A stretch of 48,922 nucleotides of DNA, taken from positions 1-48,922 of the forward strand of contig NZ_VRYE01000058.1 of NCBI RefSeq assembly GCF_008041835.1, given 5' to 3'. A program made the position numbers and the translations under genes. Below, in pieces: positions 16,463 to 25,153 of this stretch. This DNA is from Ectopseudomonas mendocina. Its GTDB lineage: Bacteria > Pseudomonadota > Gammaproteobacteria > Pseudomonadales > Pseudomonadaceae. The notes beneath the pieces were generated by a model that was given only the letters and a program-made list of their open reading frames with translations, made no database searches and was not told the DNA's origin. Position 1 is the stretch's first letter. Every line of letters starts with the position of its first letter.

Positions 16463-17531
16463 GCGTCGCGCCGTCGACTCCCGGGCCATGCAATGGGCAT
16501 CCCCGTTGCTGGCTCTGGTCCTCACCATCATCACCGGCATGGGCATTTTTATGGCCCTCGGCAAGGACCCGGTGGAAGGTCTGACCTTCTTCTTCCTGAC
16601 CCCGCTGAGCGATACCCACGGCTGGGCCGAGCTGGGCCTGAAGATGGCACCGCTGCTGCTGTGCGCCGCCGGCCTGACCATCTGCTACCGGGCCAAGCTG
16701 TGGAATATCGGTGCCGAGGGGCACTTCCTGATGGGCGCGCTGTGGGCCAGCGTGGTGGCCCTGCAACTGGGCGGCCAGAGCGGCCCCTGGGTGCTGCCGC
16801 TGGTGCTGATTGCCGGCATCGTAGCCGGCGCAGTCTGGGCGCTGCTGGCGGGGCTGCTGAAAACGCAGTTCCACTGCAACGAGATCCTGACCACCATCAT
16901 GCTCAACTACATCGCCCTGAACCTGCTGCTGTACGCGGTTCACGGTCCGCTGAAGGACCCGTACGGGTTTGGCTTCCCGCAGTCGGAGATGTTTGCTGCA
17001 GCCGCCCTGCTGCCCAAGCTGATCCCTGATACCCGCCTGCATATCGGCCTGCTGTTCGGTCTGCTGGCAGCGGTGGCGGTCGGCGTGCTGTTTGCCCGCA
17101 CCTTTATCGGGTTCCAGCTCAAGGTCCTCGGTCAGGACGAGCGCGCCGCCGCCTTCGCCGGCTTCCCGGCCAAGCGTCTGACCCTGCTGGCGTTCATTCT
17201 GGCCGGTGGTCTGGCCGGTCTGGCGGGCGCGTCGGAGGTGACCGGCCCGCTCGGCCAGCTGGTGCCGCAGGTGTCACCCGGCTACGGCTACACCGCGATC
17301 ATCGTGGTGTTCCTCGGACGCATGCAGGCGGTCGGCATCGTGCTGGCAGCCGCGCTGCTGGCGCTGACCTTCATGGGCGGCGAGATGCTGCAGATAGCCA
17401 TGGCCCTGCCCAAGGCGATCACCGGGCTGTTCCAGGGGCTGCTGCTGTTCTACCTGCTGACCTGTGACGCCTTTATTCACTACCGCATTCGCATTCGTCG
17501 GGCCCCCAAGGCCGTGGCAGGAGAGGCCTGA
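16449..17531 (+). CDS. BMP-type ABC importer permease 1 (YufP-like)
   Basis: This 360-residue inner-membrane protein of the BPD_transp_2 family has about 9-10 hydrophobic segments and the conserved LWNIGAEGHFLMGA and CNEILTTIMLNYIA stretches. The chosen start at 16449 has GGAG 7-8 bases upstream and overlaps the ATPase gene; an earlier in-frame ATG at 16386 lies inside that gene. It pairs with the next permease to form the channel. Confidence 0.92.
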   Translation: MLSLERRAVDSRAMQWASPLLALVLTIITGMGIFMALGKDPVEGLTFFFLTPLSDTHGWAELGLKMAPLLLCAAGLTICYRAKLWNIGAEGHFLMGALWASVVALQLGGQSGPWVLPLVLIAGIVAGAVWALLAGLLKTQFHCNEILTTIMLNYIALNLLLYAVHGPLKDPYGFGFPQSEMFAAAALLPKLIPDTRLHIGLLFGLLAAVAVGVLFARTFIGFQLKVLGQDERAAAFAGFPAKRLTLLAFILAGGLAGLAGASEVTGPLGQLVPQVSPGYGYTAIIVVFLGRMQAVGIVLAAALLALTFMGGEMLQIAMALPKAITGLFQGLLLFYLLTCDAFIHYRIRIRRAPKAVAGEA

Positions 17532-17532
17532 T

Positions 17533-18459
17533 ATGGACAGCGTACTGATTACCAACGTACTGGCCGCGACCGTGGTCGCCGGCACCCCGTTGCTGCTGGT
17601 CGCCCTGGGCGAGCTGGTGTGCGAACGCTCAGGCGTTCTCAACCTCGGCCAGGAAGGCATGATGCTGATGGGCGCGGTGATCGGCTTTATCGCCGCCACC
17701 TCGACCGGCAGCCTGAGCATGGGCGTGCTCGCCGCCATGCTCGGTGGAGTGCTGATGGCCATGCTGTTTGCGCTGATGGCCATTACCTTGGCCGCCAACC
17801 AGTATGCCGCCGGCCTGGCACTGACCATCTTCGGTATCGGCCTGAGCTCCTTCGTCGGCGCAGGCTTTGTCGGTCAGTCGATCGACGGCTTTGACAAGAT
17901 CGCCATTCCGCTGCTGTCGGACATCCCGGTCATCGGCCAGGTGCTGTTCAACCAGGACCTGCTCGTCTACGGCTCGCTGCTGATCTTCGCGCTGGTGTTC
18001 TGCTTCCTCAAATACAGCCGCGGCGGCCTGGTTCTGCGCGCCGTCGGCGAGTCCCCGGAAGCGGCCAATGCCAACGGTCTGAAAGTGCTGCCGGTGCGTT
18101 ACATGGCGGCGGCCTTCGGCGGCGCCATGGCCGGCCTGGCGGGCGCCTACCTGTCGCTGGCCTACACCCCGATGTGGACCGAAAACATGACTGCCGGTCG
18201 CGGCTGGATCGCGCTGGCCCTGGTGGTGTTCGCCACCTGGAAACCCGAGCGTGTGCTGCTCGGCGCCTACCTGTTCGGCGCCGCCAGCATCTTGCACCTG
18301 GTGCTGCAGGGGCTCGGCTGGAACAGCTCAACGGAGCTGCTGGCCATGCTGCCCTATGTCGTCACCATTATCGTTCTGGTGCTGTTGTCGTGGAATCCCG
18401 CGCGGACCCGCCTCAACACACCCCTATCAATCGGCCAACCCTATAGGCCGAGCAAATAA
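17533..18459 (+). CDS. BMP-type ABC importer permease 2 (YufQ-like)
   Basis: This 308-residue inner-membrane permease contains the family stretches ERSGVLNLGQEGMMLMGA and AVGESPEAANANGLKV. AGGAGAGG lies 6 bases before the ATG, which starts two bases after the previous stop. It heterodimerises with permease 1. Confidence 0.92.
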   Translation: MDSVLITNVLAATVVAGTPLLLVALGELVCERSGVLNLGQEGMMLMGAVIGFIAATSTGSLSMGVLAAMLGGVLMAMLFALMAITLAANQYAAGLALTIFGIGLSSFVGAGFVGQSIDGFDKIAIPLLSDIPVIGQVLFNQDLLVYGSLLIFALVFCFLKYSRGGLVLRAVGESPEAANANGLKVLPVRYMAAAFGGAMAGLAGAYLSLAYTPMWTENMTAGRGWIALALVVFATWKPERVLLGAYLFGAASILHLVLQGLGWNSSTELLAMLPYVVTIIVLVLLSWNPARTRLNTPLSIGQPYRPSK

Positions 18460-18516
18460 CTTCAGCACCCACTATGCCAATCAAAACTAAATCACTGATT
18501 CCAGGAAGCATTGAAT

Positions 18517-19282
18517 ATGAGCACACTGCAAAAAAACGCTGATCGCCGCTTGCATCGCAGGCGCCTTTGTACCGAGCGCCTACGCTGAGAAGTATTTCTC
18601 CGACTCCAGCATCTCTGTCCTGTACAGCGATGACTACGCCCGCGTTAACTTCGACGGCGCCGGCAAGAAGACCTCGCAGACGTTCTTTACCTTCGAGAAC
18701 GCCAGCGGTCACGACTGGGGCAGCACCTTCTTCTTCGTTGACCGTAACCAGGGTCACGGAAAAGACACCGATTCTGACGATCTGTACGGTGAATTCGCGC
18801 CTAACCTGAGCCTGAGCTGGCTGACCGGCAGCAAGCTGGGCGGCGGCCTGATCAAGGACTACACCCTGTCCGCTCAGTACGAATTTGGCGGCGGCACCAA
18901 CGTCAACAACTACATGGTTGGTCCGGGTATCGACTGGAACATGCCGGGCTTCATGTACTTCGGCACCCGTTTCTACTACGTAGACAACAGCGAAACCTCT
19001 GACGATTATCAAACCACCGTCGTCTGGGGCAAGGCGATGGAATTTGGCAGCACCCGTATCCTGTTCGACGGCTATATCGACTGGTCCACAGCGGAAGACG
19101 ATCACAAGTCCGACTTCCACTTCAACCCGCAGCTGAAGCTGGACCTGGGTAACTACCGCGGCAAGCCGGGCGTGCTCTACGCAGGTATCGAATACTCGTA
19201 CTGGAACAACAAGTACGGTCTGAACGACGATGTAATGGAAACCGAAAACGCGGTCAGTGCGCTGGTGAAATTCCACTTCTGA
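18517..19282 (+). pseudogene. Tsx-like outer-membrane nucleoside channel, frameshifted at an A7 tract
   Basis: The reading frame from ATG 18517 stops after 23 codons. Removing one A from the run of seven (18530-18536) restores a single 254-residue protein. It has a signal peptide (about 1-23, ending AYA), beta-rich sequence with alternating aromatic residues, and a C-terminal Phe (VKFHF) typical of outer-membrane barrels. The second half (18914-19282) resembles Tsx-type nucleoside channels. It follows the BMP importer closely and would carry nucleosides across the outer membrane. The lesion could be a sequencing error, a real mutation or slipped-strand phase variation; the intact sequence on both sides argues against old decay. 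Confidence 0.75.
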
Positions 19283-19320
19283 TCACGGCAATGGGGGTTC
19301 GGCCGTGATGGTCGAACCCC
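19281..19320 (+). terminator. Hairpin after the Tsx-like gene
   Basis: GGGGTTCG (19294-19301) pairs with CGAACCCC (19313-19320). An alternative stem, ATCACGGC with GCCGTGAT, overlaps it. There is no T tract, so termination may be partial and allow read-through into the regulator gene. Confidence 0.5.
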
Positions 19321-19338
19321 TGCAATGGTGTAAAGGCG

Positions 19339-19998
19339 ATGGAACAGATGACAAACAAAAGCGCATCCAAGACCTACCGACCCGGTCGCATCCGCGAGCG
19401 TAACCACGAAATCATTCTGGCGGCCGCCGAGCAGGAATTTGCCCTGCACGGTTTTCGCGGCGCCACCATTCAGAACATTGCCGAACGGGCCGAACTGCCC
19501 AAATCGAACGTGCTGTACTACTTCAGCAACAAGAAGAAGATCTACGCAGCCATGTTCGACGATATTCTTGCGCGCTGGAACGCGGTGTTCTCCAGCGTGA
19601 CCGTCGACGACGACCCCGCCGAGGCGCTCGCCAGCTTTATCCGCGCCAAGGTCGAGATGGCCCGCCTGTATCCGCTGGCCTCCCGTCTGTTTGCCATGGA
19701 AATCATCCAGGGCGCCCCTTTTTTGATGACCCACCTGCGCACCAACATGCGCGAATGGGTGCGCGGCCGCGCCGGGGTCATGCAGCAGTGGATTGATCAG
19801 GGCCGCATGGCGCCGGTAGACCCGGTGCAGCTGATCTTCCTGATCTGGTCCTCAACCCAGCACTACGCCGACTTTCAGGTGCAGGTGCTGATGGTGGAAA
19901 ACAAGGCCGAGTACGAGAAACAGGACTTCGACCGCGTGGCCGACTTCCTTACCGACATCATTCTTCGCGGCTGCGGCCTCGAGGTACCCAAGAAATGA
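19339..19998 (+). CDS. RutR-like TetR-family regulator
   Basis: This 219-residue (or 216, if translation begins at ATG 19348) TetR repressor has an N-terminal helix-turn-helix (TIQNIAERAELPKSNVLYYFSNK). Its C-terminal ligand domain contains SRLFAMEIIQGAPFL and LIFLIWSSTQHYADF, both strongly reminiscent of E. coli RutR. RutR binds TTGACCANNTGGTCAA and is released by uracil or thymine, and it also controls purine-catabolic genes. The window contains about ten such palindromes, so this is the obvious candidate for their binding protein. The ligand here could be a different nucleobase. No site is evident at its own promoter. It overlaps puuE by 4 bases. Confidence 0.85.
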   Translation: MEQMTNKSASKTYRPGRIRERNHEIILAAAEQEFALHGFRGATIQNIAERAELPKSNVLYYFSNKKKIYAAMFDDILARWNAVFSSVTVDDDPAEALASFIRAKVEMARLYPLASRLFAMEIIQGAPFLMTHLRTNMREWVRGRAGVMQQWIDQGRMAPVDPVQLIFLIWSSTQHYADFQVQVLMVENKAEYEKQDFDRVADFLTDIILRGCGLEVPKK

Positions 19999-20927
19999 GC
20001 CATTCGCACTACCCGCGTGATCTGATCGGCTACGGTGCCGAGCCGCCCAAGGCCAACTGGCCGGGGCAGGCACGCATCGCCGTGCAGTTCGTGCTGAACT
20101 ACGAAGAGGGCGGCGAGAACTGTGTGCTGCACGGCGACAGTCACTCGGAAGTCTTCCTCAGCGACATCATCGGCGCGCAGGCCTTTGCCGACCGCCACAT
20201 GAGCATGGAATCACTCTACGAATACGGCTCGCGCGCCGGTGCCTGGCGCATCCTGCGCGAGTTTCGCCAGCGCGGCCTGCCGCTGACCGTATTTGGCGTC
20301 AGCATGGCCCTGCAGCGCCACCCGGACATGGTCCGCGCCTTTATCGAAGACGGCCACGAGATCGCCTGCCACGGCCTGCGCTGGATTCACTATCAGGACA
20401 TGAGCGAAGCCCGCGAGCGCGAACACATGCAGCAGGCCATAGAGCTACACACCGCACTTACCGGCCAGCCACCGCTCGGCTGGTACACCGGCCGCGACAG
20501 CCCGAATACCCGCCGCCTGGTGGTCGAGGCCGGTGGCTTCGAGTACGACAGCGATTACTACGGCGACGACCTGCCGTTCTGGACCACGGTAGACGCCGGA
20601 GCCGGCCAGCAGCCGCACCTGGTTGTGCCCTACGCGCTGGACACCAACGACATGCGCTTTGCCATCGCCGGTGGCTTCAACAGCGGCGAGCAGTTTTTCC
20701 AGTACCTCAAGGATGCCTTCGACGTGCTCTACGCTGAAGGGGCTGAAACGCCCAAGATGCTGTCGATCGGCCTGCACTGTCGCCTGGTCGGCCGCCCCGG
20801 CCGCTTCCGCGCGCTGCAACGCTTCCTGGATCATATCCAGAGCCACGATCAGGTCTGGATCACCCGCCGCATCGACATCGCGCGGCACTGGAAACAGACG
20901 CACCCTTACCAGCCTGCCAAGGATTAA
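19995..20927 (+). CDS. puuE: Allantoinase PuuE (polysaccharide-deacetylase fold)
   Basis: This 310-residue enzyme hydrolyses allantoin to allantoate and is unrelated to the metal-dependent amidohydrolase allantoinases. Typical stretches are YPRDLIGYG, QFVLNYEEGGE, HEIACHGLRWIHY and GWYTGRDSPNTRRL. It is coupled to the regulator gene by an ATGA overlap and is followed after 2 bases by alc, so the regulator and allantoin genes form one operon. Confidence 0.95.
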   Translation: MSHSHYPRDLIGYGAEPPKANWPGQARIAVQFVLNYEEGGENCVLHGDSHSEVFLSDIIGAQAFADRHMSMESLYEYGSRAGAWRILREFRQRGLPLTVFGVSMALQRHPDMVRAFIEDGHEIACHGLRWIHYQDMSEAREREHMQQAIELHTALTGQPPLGWYTGRDSPNTRRLVVEAGGFEYDSDYYGDDLPFWTTVDAGAGQQPHLVVPYALDTNDMRFAIAGGFNSGEQFFQYLKDAFDVLYAEGAETPKMLSIGLHCRLVGRPGRFRALQRFLDHIQSHDQVWITRRIDIARHWKQTHPYQPAKD

Positions 20928-20929
20928 CC

Positions 20930-21946
20930 ATGGGCACCGCCATCATCGCCCCGGCCGTCGACGGCCCGGCGTTCACCAAGACCGGCCTGAACCTGGCCGA
21001 CGCCAGCCTTGGCGCCGAATTTCTCTGGGCGACCGACCAGTTCTTTGCCCCCGGCATCCGCATGCTCAACCCGGAACCGGCGGCGTTTTACCCCGGCCTG
21101 TACGACGACAACGGCAAGTGGATGGATGGCTGGGAAACCCGCCGCCGCCGCACCACCGGCCACGACACCGCGATCATCAAACTGGCGCTGGCCGGCACTC
21201 TGCAGGGCGTCGACTTTGACACCAGCTTCTTCACCGGCAACTTCGCCCCGGCGGTCTCGCTGGAAGCCTGCTACAGCCCGGACGCCGAACCGACCAACGA
21301 CAGCGCCTGGACCGAGCTGCTGTCTGCCGTGGAGCTCGGCGGCAACGCGCATCACTTCCATGAACTGACCTCCGATCAGGTTTGGACCCACCTGCGCCTG
21401 CACCTGTACCCGGACGGCGGCGTCGCCCGCCTGCGCGTCTACGGCACCCCGCACTGTGACTGGTCGACCCTCGACAGCAGCCAGACCATCAACCTGATCG
21501 CGCTGGAGAACGGCGGCAATCAGGTGGCCTGGAGCGACGCCCACTACGGCGAGCCGCGCAAGCTGCTGCGTCCCGGTCGTGGCACCGACATGGGCGATGG
21601 CTGGGAAACCCGCCGCCGTCGCGAGCCCGGCAACGACTGGTGCATCCTCACCCTCGGCCACAAGGGCATCATCGAGCACGTGGAAGTCGACACCGCGCAC
21701 TTCAAGGGCAACTTCCCCGCACGCTGCTCGATCCAGGCCGCCTGTGTTGAACAGGGCACCACCAAGAGCCTGATCACCCAGAGCATGTTCTGGCACACCC
21801 TGATGGACGAGCAGCCGCTGACTGCCGACGCCATCCATCAGTTCACCGAACTGAACGATCTCGGCCCGATCACGCACATTCGCTTCAATATCATTCCTGA
21901 TGGCGGCGTCAGTCGCCTGCGCCTGTTCGGCAAGCCGGTCGCATGA
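20930..21946 (+). CDS. alc: Allantoicase
   Basis: This 338-residue protein is built of two allantoicase repeats. Each contains GWETRRRR and an (A/V)DFDT or EVDTAHFKGNF-type strand (about residues 65-105 and 223-265). It cleaves allantoate to ureidoglycolate and urea. It overlaps allA by 4 bases. Confidence 0.95.
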   Translation: MGTAIIAPAVDGPAFTKTGLNLADASLGAEFLWATDQFFAPGIRMLNPEPAAFYPGLYDDNGKWMDGWETRRRRTTGHDTAIIKLALAGTLQGVDFDTSFFTGNFAPAVSLEACYSPDAEPTNDSAWTELLSAVELGGNAHHFHELTSDQVWTHLRLHLYPDGGVARLRVYGTPHCDWSTLDSSQTINLIALENGGNQVAWSDAHYGEPRKLLRPGRGTDMGDGWETRRRREPGNDWCILTLGHKGIIEHVEVDTAHFKGNFPARCSIQAACVEQGTTKSLITQSMFWHTLMDEQPLTADAIHQFTELNDLGPITHIRFNIIPDGGVSRLRLFGKPVA

Positions 21947-22464
21947 GCAGCCCCCGCGTACTGACCGTCGAGCCGCTGACCCGCGAAGCCTTCGCCCCCT
22001 TCGGCGATGTGATCTCCACGGTCGGCGCCGACAGCTTTCCGATCAACAACGGCCGGACCCAGCGCTTCCACGCGCTCGCTACGGTGCAGTTGCTGGGCGA
22101 GGGTGCCGAAGGCATTTTCTCGATCTTCCGCGGCCAGCCGCTTGAGCCGCTGGAAATCAATCTGATGGAACGCCATCCGCTGGGCAGTCAGGCCTTTGTG
22201 CCGCTCAACGGCACGGCGTTTTATGCGGTGGTCGCCGCCCCCGGCGACTTTGATGAATCCGCCGTGCGCGCGTTCTACGTGCCAGGCGACCAGGGCATCA
22301 GTTACCATGCCGGAACCTGGCATGCACCACTGCTGCCGGTCACTGCGGACGCCGATTATCTGATCGTCGACCGCCGTGGTGCAGGTAACAATTGCGATGA
22401 AGTAACCCTTAAGGAAACGCTGCACAAATCAGCCATCTGCCTGAGTGCCCAGCTCCGCGTATAA
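21943..22464 (+). CDS. allA: Ureidoglycolate lyase with IS-derived C-terminus
   Basis: The 173-residue product converts ureidoglycolate to glyoxylate and urea. The core is intact: FPINNGRTQRFH, ERHPLGSQAFVPL, YHAGTWHAPL and DRRGAGNNCDE. After CDEVTL the frame enters the IS5-family element at 22413, so about the last 17 residues are IS-encoded. Joining the IS flanks (22412 to 23646) continues the frame as a short tail ending about 11-12 residues later at a TGA, giving about 168 residues, close to usual AllA length. The conserved core ends before the break, so activity may survive. The gene is translationally coupled to alc. Confidence 0.85.
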   Translation: MSSPRVLTVEPLTREAFAPFGDVISTVGADSFPINNGRTQRFHALATVQLLGEGAEGIFSIFRGQPLEPLEINLMERHPLGSQAFVPLNGTAFYAVVAAPGDFDESAVRAFYVPGDQGISYHAGTWHAPLLPVTADADYLIVDRRGAGNNCDEVTLKETLHKSAICLSAQLRV

Positions 22465-23641
22465 TCACCAGACACTGCCACTACCTCAGCCAAGCCACCC
22501 GATGAAACAGATCACATTCGCCCAAGCCGAGCATCAGAACAAGAAAAAGGTTACTCGCCGGGAACGCTTCCTGGCTGAGATGAATGTACTGGTGCCCTGG
22601 CAGCGCCTGCTGGATGCCCTGTCGCCCTCATATTACCCTGACTCTGCCGGCAAGCGTGGCCGCCCACCTACTCCGCTAGAGCGGATGCTACGAATCTACT
22701 TCCTGCAGCAGTGGTATGGCCTGGCTGATGAGGCTCTTGAGGATGCGATCTACGACAGTCAGGCGATGCGTGATTTCGTCGGCATTGATCTGTCCATCGA
22801 AAGCGTGCCGGATGCTACAACACTCCTGCGTTTCCGCCACCTGCTGGAAAGGCATTCGCTGACGCAGCGGATCTTCGAGGAGATTAACGCCAGCCTGTCA
22901 GAACGCGGACTATTCATGCGCGAAGGGACCATTGTCGATGCCACCATCATTGCTGCTGCACCTTCTACCAAGAACAAGGCCAAGCAACGTGATCCATCAA
23001 TGAAGCAGACTCGAAAAGGCAACCAGTGGTTTTTCGGCATGAAAGCCCATATCGGTGTTGATGCAGTAACCGGTCTGACGCACAGCGTGGTGGCCACCTC
23101 GGCCAACCAGGCGGACATAACGGTAGCCGAGCAGCTCCTGCGGGACGGCAAGGAACCAGTCTATGCCGATGCCGGTTACACGGGGCTTGGCAAGCGTCTT
23201 GCTGGGTGTGGCGACAGCCTCCCTGCACTGCGAATTGCTGCACGGCGCAGCACCATCAAAAAAATGGAAGATGGCCCGGAGAAGCAGATCATGCAACGTA
23301 TTGAACACTGCAAAGCGAGCATCCGCGCAAAGGTGGAACACCCGTTCCATGTGATCAAGAACCTGTTTGGCCACCGCAAGGTACGCTACCGTGGCATGGA
23401 GAAGAATCAGGCCCAGCTGTTCAGCCTGTTTGCACTGGCCAACCTGGTGTTGGCCAAGCGGTGTTATGCGATGACAGACGGGGTTATTGCGTCTTGAAAC
23501 CCGGTAGTCGGGTGAAAACTGGCCCAAATGGCCAGAATTGAAGATGATTTGCGTGGTGCTGTCGCCGAGAGCGGGTTGGCTGCATCAAAAAACCATTGAT
23601 TGGAACGGCCGCCGCGCCAATCTGAATTGATCAGCGATTCC
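22413..23641 (+). mobile_element. IS5-family insertion sequence in allA
   Basis: The element is about 1229 bases long, with imperfect terminal inverted repeats GGAAACGCTGCACAAATCA (left) and GGAATCGCTGATCAATTCA (right, reverse complement), 15 of 19 identical. Flanking bases are TTAA on the left and CTAA on the right. Both fit the YTAR target of IS5 relatives but differ by one base. It carries one transposase gene. Confidence 0.82.
22502..23497 (+). CDS. IS5-family transposase
   Basis: This 331-residue DDE transposase begins MKQITFAQAEHQ, the usual start in this group; an earlier in-frame start at 22445 overlaps the allA frame. It has the N-terminal DUF772-like region (GRPPTPLERMLRIYFLQQWY), first Asp in VDATIIAA, second Asp in YADAGYTG and Glu in KVEHPFHVIK. 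It appears intact. Confidence 0.92.
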   Translation: MKQITFAQAEHQNKKKVTRRERFLAEMNVLVPWQRLLDALSPSYYPDSAGKRGRPPTPLERMLRIYFLQQWYGLADEALEDAIYDSQAMRDFVGIDLSIESVPDATTLLRFRHLLERHSLTQRIFEEINASLSERGLFMREGTIVDATIIAAAPSTKNKAKQRDPSMKQTRKGNQWFFGMKAHIGVDAVTGLTHSVVATSANQADITVAEQLLRDGKEPVYADAGYTGLGKRLAGCGDSLPALRIAARRSTIKKMEDGPEKQIMQRIEHCKASIRAKVEHPFHVIKNLFGHRKVRYRGMEKNQAQLFSLFALANLVLAKRCYAMTDGVIAS

Positions 23642-23774
23642 CTAACCAACCCCTTGTGCTCCGCTCGGACAGCCTCTGAGGAAACCATCAGCCCACGCTG
23701 ATGCATTCCGTGCCCGCCGTGCCGTCACAGTGTCCTGAACTGGCAACGCCCGTTCAGATTGCTATGAGGTGCAT

Positions 23775-25121
23775 ATGAACCACTTTGCGCTGCGCGATGC
23801 AGCCATCTTTACCGTTGACCCAGACAACCGCGTCATCCCGCGCGGCACCCTGATCGTCGAGGACAGGCGCATCAGCGCCGTCGGCCCGAGCGACGAGGTG
23901 ATCATCCCGCCCGGCATGCCGGTCATCGACGCCAGCGGCCACGCGCTGCTGCCGGGGCTGATCGACGCCCACTCCCATTCCAGCCTGATGCGCGGCGTGA
24001 CCGAAAACATGCAGCTGATGGAATGGCTGCCCTACTACCAGCTGGAACACCGCGCCCTGACCGAGGAGTACGCCTTCCACTCGGCACGTCTGTGCTATCT
24101 GGAGGCGCTGAAAAGCGGCACCACCTGTGTGATGGACATGTACCGCTTCATGCACCGCTGCGCCGATGCCGCCGGCGAGATCGGTCTGCGGGTCAATCTG
24201 GCGCCCTACGTGGCCGACGCGCCCGGCAAGGACTTCTTCGCCACCCGCGCCGAAAACCGCGCGCTGATCCACAGCCACCACGGCAGCCAGAACGGCCGCA
24301 TTCAGGTCTGGATGGGGCTGGAGCACCTGTTCTACTGCACCCCGGATGCCTACCGCGAAGCACTGGAATGCCAGGCCGAATACGGCGTCGGCATCCACAC
24401 CCACGCCAGCGAGCAGAAGGAAGAGGACGACGCGGTCAAGGCGCACTTCGGTCGTCGCTCGATTGCCCAGCTCGATCACTACGGCATCCTCGGTGAACGC
24501 ACCCTGATCGCCCACTGCGTGTGGCTCAACGACGACGAAATCAAGCGCATCGCCGACACCGGCACCGCCATCAGCCACTGCCCGATCAGCAACGCCAAGC
24601 TCGCCAGCGGTGTCGCCCGCGTGCCGGAAATGCTCGCCGCCGGCATCACCGTCGGCCTCGGCACCGACGGCCCGGTGTGCAACAACAGCCTCAGCCTGTT
24701 CGAGGAAATGAAGTTCGCCTCGCTGATCCAGAAGGCCACCCGGCTGGACGCTACCGTGCTGCCCGCCGACCAGATCCTGCGCATGGCGACCATCAACGGC
24801 GCCCGCGCGCTGGGTCTCGGCGACCGCATCGGCTCGCTGGAAGTCGGCAAGCAGGCCGACCTGCTGCTGCTCGACCTGGCGCAACCCAACCTGACACCGA
24901 CCGAGATCAATGCAGCCGGCGGCAATTTGCTGTGGAATCTGGTCTTTGCCGCCGACGCCCGCAACGTCGCCGCGGTCTGGGTTGATGGCCGACAACTGAT
25001 CGCCAACGGCCGCGCCACCCGGGTGAGCGAACAAACGGTTATCACTGAAGCCCAGCAGCATGGCCTCGCACTTTTTCAGCAGTGTCGCGATATCGCGCAC
25101 CTGCGTACGTCAATGGTTTAA
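23775..25121 (+). CDS. TRZ/ATZ-family amidohydrolase (deaminase), copy A
   Basis: This 448-residue metal-dependent hydrolase has DAHSHS (His66, His68), THASEQKEE, AHCVWLNDDE and GTDGPVCNN. The HCPISNAKLASG loop places it with the atrazine-chlorohydrolase and MTA/SAH-deaminase group. It probably deaminates an N-heterocycle; the substrate is not predictable. GAGG (23766-23769) sets the start at ATG 23775 rather than the in-frame GTG at 23769. The 2-oxoglutarate oxygenase at 25154 follows after 32 bases, so the two are likely cotranscribed and act in sequence. It is most similar in this window to the gene at 36615. Confidence 0.82.
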   Translation: MNHFALRDAAIFTVDPDNRVIPRGTLIVEDRRISAVGPSDEVIIPPGMPVIDASGHALLPGLIDAHSHSSLMRGVTENMQLMEWLPYYQLEHRALTEEYAFHSARLCYLEALKSGTTCVMDMYRFMHRCADAAGEIGLRVNLAPYVADAPGKDFFATRAENRALIHSHHGSQNGRIQVWMGLEHLFYCTPDAYREALECQAEYGVGIHTHASEQKEEDDAVKAHFGRRSIAQLDHYGILGERTLIAHCVWLNDDEIKRIADTGTAISHCPISNAKLASGVARVPEMLAAGITVGLGTDGPVCNNSLSLFEEMKFASLIQKATRLDATVLPADQILRMATINGARALGLGDRIGSLEVGKQADLLLLDLAQPNLTPTEINAAGGNLLWNLVFAADARNVAAVWVDGRQLIANGRATRVSEQTVITEAQQHGLALFQQCRDIAHLRTSMV

Positions 25122-25153
25122 GCGACTGCACCCACGCAGTCAGGAGTCATCAC

